From Lamellibrachia columna (lineage: Eukaryota; Annelida; Polychaeta; Sabellida; Siboglinidae): 64,000 nt of DNA. Both the position numbers and the translations under genes were made by a program. The notes below the pieces were generated by a model. It was not told the DNA's origin, searched no databases, and was given only the letters and a program-made list of their open reading frames with translations. Every line of letters begins with the position of its first letter. Position 1 is the first letter of the stretch. Positions 54,779-64,000 of this stretch are shown one piece after another. The stretch is taken from the NCBI GenBank assembly GCA_963662155.1, contig OY759263.1, forward strand, positions 41,369,584 to 41,433,583, read 5' to 3'.

Positions 54779-55084
54779 GCTTGTAACCTAAGAATGTGAT
54801 CAGCTATATGTGCTAGGAGTATTTCATCGTTCAAAACTTCTTTAAGTTGTGCTACTAGTTCGTCACTACTAGGGCTACAAGCGGTGCTAGCTGATCACGG
54901 CTTGCCCATTGTTTAGCTAATTACCCAACAGTGTCTACGTGGGTGTACCCGGTTAGGTTTTTCAACCGATTTTGGTAATATGTAAGTTTGTCAGTTCAAT
55001 ATTTTCGTCGGCATATAACTTACCAATGGTTAACGTTCATCTTAAATACGGCATAGCCAACCAAGAGTGACAACTCCGACGTCT

Positions 55085-55940
55085 AGTATGAATCACATTA
55101 GGCACATCGATGATGGATGGATCCCGTCCCTCATCAACTTGTCAGCCCTCCCCGCAAAACAATCCCACACATCTACGAATCCAACTCCCTCCTCCCCACA
55201 TAGCGGCTGAACTAGTGACAGTTGTGCCCTCCCTCTCTGCGTGCAATATAATGGACCCTCCCTTGCCAGCAGGACCCTGGAATTTAGCCACCCTTTCTGT
55301 GCCATCCTCTATAACCACCCTCTCCCCGGAAACAAACTACTGCCCTTATTCAGTGTTTGTCTTTCTAACTACGGAGTTCCCCCAAATGCTGTCCTAGTAA
55401 CACCCTCTGTATTACCCCAGAGTAAGTCTTTCGTCGGTTCCAGACTGTCATATTTTGTCCTGCAGTCGCGCCACTTGGCACTATGCTGTCCATCTCCTTC
55501 TCACCTGTCAACATATCACCTTTCCTCGTGTCTCCTGGTTATGTATCCCTTTCCCTCCTGTCGCCTACGTTCCTGTCGCCAGCCATATTGTCTTCTTCTC
55601 TCGTGTCGCCTTCCCCTGTCGTCCTCTCTAGTGTCGCATTCACTCATTTCTCCTTCCGTCCTTTCTCCTTTCACCCTGTTGCATGACCTCTTCTCAACCT
55701 CCTTCCAGGCTGATGTGAATTCTCCCTAGCATCTCTCTCATCGTCACTTCTAACTTTATCATCAACTGCTTTATCACCCAGTTCATTGATACAGCCCACT
55801 TGGTCCTTTCTCACCAATGCCAGAATTAACTGATCTCTCTTCACCACTAGATCCTTTAATTTCTCATACTCACTACACTCAAATGTAAATATCCCAGATA
55901 AGTAACAAAAGCTGGTTGAAATAGCCACCAACAGGCCTCA
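55085..55940 (-). mobile_element. Decayed CR1 ORF1 copy
   Basis: On the minus strand: an acidic N-terminal part (YEKLKDLVVKRDQLILALVR, DERDARENSHQPGRRLRRG), a C/T-rich repeat stretch, then CGEEGVGFVDVWDCFAGRAD and RDGIHPSS of the esterase end. It aligns with 40620-41700 of the intact ORF1 but with frameshifts; the block V His is in place but the frame is broken. Confidence 0.82.
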
Positions 55941-57060
55941 CTTTATAATAACAGTAGCAACAGAATGCATGATTTGAACATTGCCAAAAACGCGATGAAC
56001 ATTACAAACGATCACATGTCGAATGTGACTTTCATATATGTGATTTAAGTTTTCTTTGCAACACACTAGTTTGAGAGTTTCATGAACATACTCATAATGT
56101 TTCAGCAGTAGGTAATTAGCTTAAGGCTGACGCCACGCTTAACGGAATGTGTAGGACATTATGATAAAGGTTATGTCTAATGATAGTACGGTATTCAGTT
56201 TTACATGCTTTTAATACATGCAAGAAATTGTGGATTCGCTAGACAACAAAGACAACACTCTTTCTCAAAAATGTCGAACTTCTTAAGAGTATGTAATACT
56301 TTATTTCTAAAAATAGAGGTTATTAAACTTGTAAAAATAATTATATATGACTTTTGGCACGGAATGACTGCAACATTTAACACAATACGTCAAATAATAA
56401 ACAGACCGCGTGGTCCGCTGAATCCTAGTGCCAGAGGGCAGTAGCGACTTCTAAAGCCCAGTCAATGCTCACTCCTAAATTGCATATAGGTGACAAGAGT
56501 CACATTGCGCTGTGCCGCTTTCAAGCAGTTCCAACTACAGTTGAAAGGGTAAACATTATCAATAAACGCCATTGTTTTCAATGCCGGCTGCTCGGTGCAG
56601 AAGGGTGGAATGCAGGGGTGCGTGTAAAGGTGTTTTCTATTTCATACGCTATTCGATAAAAGGCGGATATTACCGGTAAAATTAACCGAGACCTTCGCTT
56701 GCAACACAAGCACACAAATGCAATTTGTGTCCCAATTTCGCAAATATGGGACATTTTTCATAATTTCCATTGCTAAAGATCACGAAAATATGCGTGAGAT
56801 TTCAGGCCTTTGCCGTGAGGCTCGCGGCTTATGCGTGAGAGTTGACATGTATGAAGTGTTCTCCGAGGTGGTAAAATTTTATCGTGGAGAACAACCCTTA
56901 CACTAACAACAACAAGGCAAGGTCTTATATCAATGTTCAATGTTTCGTAAACAGTTCGGCTCGATATCGAGCTGAGTAAAACTGTTAACAAGTGTAAGAA
57001 ATGGTGGGTGAACGTCTGTAGGTTCGATTCAACAAATTCAGTCAGATGATTAACAAGATG
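55941..57060. other. Intron or intergenic, nothing recognised
   Basis: No supported feature. A short + strand frame at 56718-56906 has no domain. Confidence 0.45.
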
Positions 57061-57090
57061 CATACTGATGTTCTCGCTTAGTCTTAGTGC

Positions 57091-57313
<223 letters not shown>

Positions 57314-57685
57314 CGTCTACGGTGCACAATATTCTTTCCATGCCTGTGCGTGCGTGTGTGCATGCGTGTGTGCGTGCTTGCGTGCGTACTTGCGTGCGTG
57401 CTTGCTTGCATGATTGCGTGAATACCGTCTGGCATCAACTGTTAAGCGTTGGCTCCATTATTATTTCGGTAGTAGCATGTGAGACAAAACGGCATCGAAA
57501 ATAACTTACCATCCGTCGCCATCAGCACTAAAATATAGACGATACATATATATCACGAGAAGTGATAGTGATATTGTAAATAATGTGACTGTGGGATAAT
57601 AATTAAATCAGAGCTCTGGGTATACGCTTGATAGGCTTGAATATATGGAACAAATCTTTTTGGTACATATGAATGCATTTATTTA

Positions 57686-58080
57686 TAGGGGAAGGTTCGG
57701 TAATATGAGCCACATTTTTCACATTGATATTCTGGAGCCGTGTGACTAGATATTTGCTGTGTGTAAAGTTGACGTAAAAGTTCTCGTGGGCAGTAATTGC
57801 ATGCGTGGGTTGTTTGCTTTTTCCATGAAGACGAGGAGAAAATTTTCTCCAAATGGCTCATATTACATTACACGTTGGAAATATGAGCATGGTACGTGGA
57901 TACTATGGGCATGAGTTATCATATTACCTAAGATGGTCTTAGACACACCAGAGTCATAGCCTAACGTAATACAAAAGTCATTACTGCACATGGACACACG
58001 CACGCAAGCACCCACACACGCACTCACACACCCACCCCCACAAACAACACACACGAATCATTACTCAACGTGGGTACACA

Positions 58081-58119
<39 letters not shown>

Positions 58120-58120
58120 G

Positions 58121-58156
<36 letters not shown>

Positions 58157-58559
58157 GGAGGCATTGCCTACCACGTTCATTACCCAAAATGGACACAAAC
58201 ATATACATACACGCATATGCACACATACATATTCCCTGGATTGCACGTGGCTCATATTACCCAGAAGGTAATCCAGTTCTCGTTATGCCTCCAGGTGGGA
58301 AATTTACACTACAACGCAATTCACGTGGATGTCGATTACACGTCAATGGTCCATATGCATTCATCCAACATGCGGAAATCGTAAGAAATGTTGTTAAATG
58401 TTATTCACTTTCATATTTCTAAATTGTTTTGTCTTACCATAGCAAATTGTGCTTGCATGGTCTGCCACAAGTATTCGCCAGATGACATCATATACCATTT
58501 CCCAAGTTATGGAAGTGGCCCATATTACAAGTATGCCCATATTACCGAACCTTCCTCTA
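57686..58559. mobile_element. TA-target inverted-repeat element, 874 bp
   Basis: TIRs TAGGGGAAGGTTCGGTAATA (left) and TAGAGGAAGGTTCGGTAATA (right, minus strand), one mismatch in 20. Flanked by TA (57684-57685, 58560-58561). Internal copies of catattac motifs. A + strand open stretch (PEGNPVLVMPPGGKFTLQRN ... AEIVRNVV, about 58250-58400) resembles a fragment of a coding exon captured inside or a transposase relic; not identified. Confidence 0.85.
58075..58157. repeat. (GCAC)n/(CA)n microsatellite
   Basis: gcacgcac units, then gcgcgcgc, then pure CA; potential Z-DNA. Confidence 0.92.
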
Positions 58560-58639
58560 TATGTGTTCACACATGGATGGATACATGCATAATTTCACGC
58601 ATGCATGCCAACATACACACACATCAACAAAGCTTCCAT

Positions 58640-58928
58640 TTTGAACCGTTAGTAACATCATGTGAAAATGAGGACATTGACCTACAGGACATTTTACCCA
58701 TCTTACTTATATATTTCAAAACGACCATTAAATGACAGTTGATACATATCTGCAAATTATAGTAAACTATTGACAAATGCCTGACAAAAAAACTACAAAG
58801 AAGAGAATATGAGTAGAAGAAGAAGAGAATCGTTCTATGCATCACACAGGTAAAATAGTAATTGCATTGGTCCTATGAAATATCAAGTGTACGGTGACGT
58901 ACCCTTTCAACATAACAAAGACACTTAC
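58640..58928. repeat. Duplicated intron segment (pairs with 33650-33977)
   Basis: See 33650-33977. Its left end, gaaccgttagtaacatcatg, also resembles 27392, so a third relative lies upstream of the distal Ly6 gene's end. Confidence 0.82.
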
Positions 58929-59042
58929 TTGTTTCACATCTATGTCCTTCATGGTTACCGAAGCAGACGCACCCGTAGCCGTGCGAAGTATCGTAGCAAC
59001 ACCCGCCATTCATGCACGGATGGCTCTCACACGCGTTGATAC
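58929..59042 (-). CDS. EGF-like exon
   Basis: Acceptor gtgccag right of 59042; donor gtaagt at 58923-58928. 114 bp, phase 1-1: GINACESHPCMNGGCCYDTS, then HGYGCVCFGNHEGHRCET. Near-identical to 33978-34091, sharing the extra Cys-Cys. It lies in an 800-bp segmental duplication. Confidence 0.86.
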
Positions 59043-59339
59043 CTGGCACAACCGTTGTTAAACATGTTACGTTCACAGTAGCGATATCAGCTGTAGATTA
59101 ACGCACCTCTTTAATTGACTAGCATGTTGTAATGTTACAAAATGTCTGCATAAGCTACTACAAAAATCCTGCGCACCACAATAGAACATTTAATTATCAT
59201 GATAGAATTTTATTACGTTTTCCAACATTCATCTGATAAACTATTTAACACAGCAATACAACTAAGCTGATGAGACAATTGTTCCTGGACGAAGGGGCCT
59301 AATTGCTATGAGTTTGTTACCAGTGACAGTCCACCAAAT

Positions 59340-59460
59340 TATCTAAACAGTGTGATCCATTCTTCCAATCCGATCGGCTCGAATATTTCGAGGCGAGGAA
59401 TTGGTTTCTTGCATCCATTTTCTCAGTAACCGGATGGAAGAATAATAACCGGTGTATCAG
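59340..59460 (-). pseudogene. Exon-1-like fragment (3' half only), first of two
   Basis: The minus strand gagaaaatggatgcaagaaa with ccgatcggattggaagaatgg corresponds to 34391-34480 and to the 3' halves of the signal-peptide exon copies. The signal peptide is absent; a pyrimidine tract begins at 59465. Confidence 0.68.
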
Positions 59461-59464
59461 TTAG

Positions 59465-59719
59465 AACGCCCTCTCTGCCGCTCTCTCCCTCCAACTCTCA
59501 ATCTCCCCCTCTCTCCCTCTGACACACTCTCTCTCTCCCCTTATCTCTCCCCTCTCCCTCCCTTTCCTCTCTCTCGCCCTCTTTTCCATTGTCCCCCTTT
59601 CCCTGTCTCTCCCTCTCTCACCCTCCCCCCTCTCTTTCCCACTCCCTTTCACCCTCAATCTCTCTTTCACTTTCACCCTCTCCCCTTCTTTCTCTCTCTT
59701 CCCTCTTTCAATTTCTCCC

Positions 59720-59773
<54 letters not shown>

Positions 59774-60188
59774 TCTCTCCATCTCTCCCTCTCTCCCTCT
59801 CCCTCCCTCCCTCTCTCCCCCTCCGCTCTCTCCCCCTCCCACTCTCTCGTTCCCTCTCTCTCTCTCTTCCCTCTTTCAATGTCTGCCCTTCTCCTGATCT
59901 CTCTCCAACTCTCTCCCTCTTTCTCTCCCTCTCTCTCCCTCTCCTCTTTCTCCCTCCCCATCTCTGTCCCTCTTTCTCTATCCCTCCCTCTCTTTTCCTA
60001 TCTCTCTCCATTTCTCCCTCCCTCCCTATATCTCTACCTTCTTTGCCTTTCTCTCCCTCTCTCTTTTTCTCCCTCTCTGTTTCCCTCTCTCTTGCCCTCC
60101 ATCTCTTCCTCTCCCTCTCTCCCCCCTGTCTCTCCCCCTCTTTCTATTTCACCCTCTCTCTCCCCTCTCTCCTTTCCCCTCTCTCTCC

Positions 60189-60236
<48 letters not shown>

Positions 60237-60288
60237 TTCTCTCATTCTCGCCCCCTCTCTCCCTCCCCTTCTCTCTCCCTTTCTCTCC

Positions 60289-60324
<36 letters not shown>

Positions 60325-60720
60325 CCTTAGCCTCTCCCTCTCCCCCTCTCTTTTCCTCACCCACTCTCCTTCTCTTCCTAGCTCTCTCCCCCTCTTTCCA
60401 TTTCTCCCCCTCTCCCTATCCCTCTCTCTCTCTCCCATTCTCCCCCTCTCCCTCTCTCTCCCTTCCCCTCTCTCTCTCTCTCCCTGCCTCTCCCTCTCTC
60501 CCTCTCTCTCTCTTTCTCTCACTCTCTCCCCCTCTCTCCCTCCCCTTCTCTCTCTCTCCCTGTCTCTCTCTCTCTCTCTCGTTCTCTCTGCCACTTAGCC
60601 TCTCCCTCTCCCCCTCTCTTTCCATCTCCCTTTCTCCTTCTCTTCATATCTCTCTCCCCCTCTTTCCCTTTATCCATCTCTTCGTCTATGTCCCTCTCTC
60701 TCCCTCCCTCCCTCCTTCCT
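59465..60720. repeat. 1.25-kb homopyrimidine (C/T) tract
   Basis: Almost pure C/T on the + strand ((CT)n, (CCCTCT)n and variants). Open frames on both strands are compositional (Ser/Leu/Pro one way, Arg/Glu/Gly the other) and not genes. Confidence 0.95.
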
Positions 60721-60757
60721 ATTGACAAACGCCTGAGAAAAACTACAAATCTAAACA

Positions 60758-60866
60758 GTGTGATCCATACTTCCAATCCGATCGGCTCGAATATTTCGAG
60801 GCGAGGAATTGGTTTCTTGCATCCATTTTCTCAGTAACCGGATGGAAGAATAATAACCGGTGTATC
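60758..60866 (-). pseudogene. Exon-1-like fragment, second copy
   Basis: Near-identical to 59350-59460 (ccgatcggctcgaatatttc through accggtgtatc), placed on the other side of the C/T tract. Confidence 0.72.
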
Positions 60867-61520
<654 letters not shown>

Positions 61521-61523
<3 letters not shown>

Positions 61524-61812
61524 CTGGTCCATTCTTTTGACTGTTTTCCGTGACTGTACCCGAATATCTCCAGGAGCTTTCTTTCGTCCATTTTCTCAAT
61601 AAAGAAGAACGAAGAACCCCAAGACTTTCAATGACTTCTTCCAATAAATAGTTATTGTGTTGTGATAGGCAAACTAAATCAACAATGTCAACTATTAGTT
61701 CCATAATGCCTTCATCCAGCTTCGGTCTAAAGTATCTCGCTATGCTAAATTTACAGTAACAAGGAATGCAAAACAACACGAAGACAAACGGTAATACTCT
61801 TAGACTTGCCAT
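61521..61812 (-). CDS. Signal-peptide exon (copy B)
   Basis: ATG at 61812. The first 42 residues ([40 protein letters not shown]) are identical to copy A at 54778. It then has an in-frame 5-codon shorter stretch (VCLSQHN versus VCDILFRLSQHN) and keeps frame through SSLLRKW.KESS before diverging. Frame-preserving differences suggest the first ~85 codons are coding. The frame runs into the TA tract, so a donor must lie before 61525 or the copy is truncated. Confidence 0.6.
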
Positions 61813-61956
61813 GCTTGTAACCTAAGAATGTAATCAGCTATATGTGCTAGCAGTATTTCATCGTTCAAAACTTCTTTGCCACTAGTTCGTCACTACTAGG
61901 GCTACAAGCGGTGCTAGCTGATCGCGGCTTGCCCATTGTTTGGTTAATTACGCAAC

Positions 61957-62125
61957 AGTGTCTAAAGTATCTCGCTATGCTAAATTTACAGTAACAAGGA
62001 ATGTAAAACAACACGAGGACAAACGGTGATATGTTTAGACTTGCCTTGTTTACAATTTAGACACAAATATAAGAATGTGATCAGCTATATGTGCTAGCAG
62101 TGTTTCATCGTTAAAAACTTGTGAG
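61957..62125 (-). pseudogene. Third signal-peptide-exon fragment, start codon lost
   Basis: Tandem partial copy of 61728-61860 immediately upstream. The ATG position reads AAG (minus strand aaggcaagtctaaacatatc), so it cannot initiate there. Confidence 0.75.
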
Positions 62126-62291
62126 TATGTGAGTGTGAGTGAGTTTATTTTTTGAAACTCTCTACAAACACACAAAATATACAAACGATAAAAGTACAAA
62201 CAGGTACTTTGTAATACAGCTTCACGTTAAACAGCGGAGCTTTATGGCTGTAGCCAGTTAGGCAAGCACAAAATAGAAAAACAATTACGGT

Positions 62292-62405
<114 letters not shown>

Positions 62406-62579
62406 ACAACCTCACTATATATCGCATTCTTTCAGAAAGAATGCGGCCTGACATGGAACACCATCACCAAATGGGCTGCAGACCGACAGCAGTGGCACTC
62501 TCTTGTTGATGCCTTATGTGCCACCGGGCACGAAGAGGACTAAGTAAGTAAAATATATATATATATATATATATATTTA

Positions 62580-62990
62580 CTTACTTACTTACTTTACTTA
62601 CTTACCAAATGGGGTTGAGAGTGATCGTGGAAGCTTGTTTGAAGAATAGTTTGCATGAAACCAATCAGCTAAGACCTCGAGTTCTTTATTCATGTTTTTC
62701 TATAGATCATTAATAAGTTTTCCATTCATGTACACGGGGGTGTCATCCGCAAATAATATGGATTTACCCTTGTTTAGACACAAAGGTAAATCGTTTGAAT
62801 ATAAAATAAACAAGAGCGGACAAAGGACAGACCCCTGTGGGACACCATACGGAACATGACGGGGAAGCGAAGTACTGTTATTACAACTAACATATTGTTT
62901 CCTTTTTGTGAGATAGCTTTTGAACCATTTGAATGGAGGACCCGTTATCTCATAGAAATCAAGTTTATGCAAAAGTATTGTTTTTAAACT
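62580..62990 (-). mobile_element. LINE RT fragment (family distinct from the CR1 copies)
   Basis: The minus strand reads FYEITGPPFKWFKSYLTKRK, GVPQGSVLCPLLFILYSNDL, SILFADDTPVY, then ELEVLADWFHANYSSNKLP with a stop in between. RT blocks D (GVPQGS) and C (FADD) are present. Truncated at both ends. Confidence 0.85.
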
Positions 62991-62999
62991 GCTTCCTGA

Positions 63000-63440
63000 A
63001 ATTATTTAGCATATCGCAAATCCAGTTCATTGGTGTCCAGATATGTAGCGTGTGAATAGTTTATGTAACATCCGCAGTCGATTTGATAAAAAAATGCCTA
63101 TTTTTTTCCAAATCATCGAAAGAATTGACTTTAGTCGTTAGATCTGGTAAGGATCAAAATAGTGGATATCCAAAATGGTAAACACTGTGTGGGTCAATGC
63201 TGATCAGGGGCGTTACCTCCATCCTCTCGCCGATCATATGACAAAGTCACGAATTTTCACCAAGGAAGAAAATCGTGGTATCTCAGCATTTCGATTTTCA
63301 CTTCAGTTAATGCTTGAACAAGCAAGTTGCAGTGGATACTAGGTAAGTTTGGTTTTTCGCAAAATTAATTTGAAATGAGATTAGCAAAAGTCGAATTGAT
63401 TAAGCACCTTTAAGTTGTGTCACTTGTTCATCACTAATAG
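63000..63440. other. Dispersed repeat related to 2550-2800 and 18600-18800
   Basis: gcgtgtgaatagtttatgta, then gcagtcgatttgat, then gatctggtaaggatcaaaat follow the same order as the other two copies. Followed by gcggtgctagctgatcgcgg (63450), also present near 54890 and 61910 upstream of the exon-1 copies. Confidence 0.65.
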
Positions 63441-63540
63441 TGCTACATGCGGTGCTAGCTGATCGCGGCTTCTCCATAGTCTAGTTAACTGCTTCAGCAG
63501 TGACATAGCTTACGAAATGTGGTAATTATGCAACTCTCTT

Positions 63541-63638
63541 TTCTCCCTCCCTCCCTCCCTCCCTCCCTCCCTCCCTCCCTCCCTCCCTCCCTACCTACCT
63601 ACCTACCTACCTACCTACCTACCTCCCTCCCTCCCTCC
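63541..63638. repeat. (CCCT)n/(CTAC)n microsatellite
   Basis: About 50 bp of ccct repeats, 35 bp of acct repeats, then ccct again. Confidence 0.95.
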
Positions 63639-63644
63639 TATATG

Positions 63645-64000
63645 TTGACATTGTCCACTAATCCATTTTGTGAGGACAAAACTATATGTAATCCATTCTC
63701 TCTCTTGTTCGTTCTAGCACGAGTTGAGTAAGGAGCCTATCCTGTATTATAAATACAACTGGTCCTCGCCCCCTGTAATCTCTAGTAATTTCCATTGTAT
63801 GTGTCCGTGGTTAAATCTCCCACTATGATACATTCCTCTTTACCCATTTCCTTCATAGCGTTTTGTATTTTTTTTTTCTTATCCTCTTCTTGGACTTCGG
63901 TAAACTAATCCAATTCTTAATGTTCAATTCCTGAACACCGAACAGCTTCGTCGCAATCTGCTTTCCTTTCTACTTTTATTTAGTAAGCCTCAATATATGT
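63645..64000 (-). mobile_element. CR1 ORF2 fragment, endonuclease region
   Basis: atgttgacattgtccactaa through attccattgtatgtgtccg and the following ttaaatctcccactatgata match 39840-40190 of the intact CR1 (endonuclease DFNHG region) with small deletions. It runs off the window. Confidence 0.85.

Noticed and set aside
57510..57527. Tiny minus-strand exon (acceptor ttttag, ATGGCGACGGATG, donor gtaagt)
   Set aside because: Good-looking splice signals, but an 18-bp exon with no identifiable partner is not supportable.

Overview
This is metazoan genomic DNA: split genes with GT-AG introns, CR1-like LINEs, Gypsy LTR elements, hAT and TA-target DNA transposons, and abundant microsatellites. The mix (a CR1 whose ORF1 carries an esterase, calcium-binding EGF exons, Ly6/uPAR exons) points to an invertebrate, plausibly a marine deuterostome or lophotrochozoan. 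I cannot fix the species from the sequence.

Two host loci can be read. (1) On the + strand, four exons between 6511 and 9992 encode the last C2 domain and the C-terminus of an extended synaptotagmin (E-Syt), with a poly(A) signal at 10213. A 41-bp tandem array lies directly before the last exon. It is built from that exon's own branch point, 3' splice site and first codons, so 23 extra acceptors precede the real one. (2) On the - strand, from about 61.8 kb down to 15.0 kb, lies a multi-exon secreted or surface-protein locus: two signal-peptide exon copies (61.8 and 54.8 kb), EGF-like exons (58.9, 54.0, 34.8, 34.0, 31.0, 20.1 and 18.3 kb, plus a dead one at 31.4 kb), and two copies of a two-exon Ly6/uPAR-like domain (30.1+28.1 kb and 17.0+15.2 kb). 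Only the leftmost copy ends in a GPI-anchor-like tail. Every internal exon is phase 1-1, so they can be joined in any combination. Whether this is one gene or two or three tandem paralogues cannot be settled here.

Most of the rest is mobile DNA. A CR1-like LINE with both ORFs open (37564-41870, - strand) sits inside a hAT copy that is also split by a second transposon. Its ORF1 ends in the slippery heptamer TTTAAAC directly before the stop, with ORF2 in the -1 frame. A degraded Gypsy element with 160-bp LTRs (48664-52373) is inserted in another CR1 fragment. A second degraded Gypsy lies at 23.6-27.3 kb on the - strand. Several DNA transposons can be closed with their target-site duplications.

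Tandem repeats include a 60-bp minisatellite (2.8-4.6 kb), the 41-bp splice-site array, a 37-bp intronic minisatellite (29.3-30.0 kb), a long CTG/CAG tract (57.1 kb) and kilobase-scale pyrimidine tracts (59.5-61.5 kb). Gene-free stretches are noted as such.
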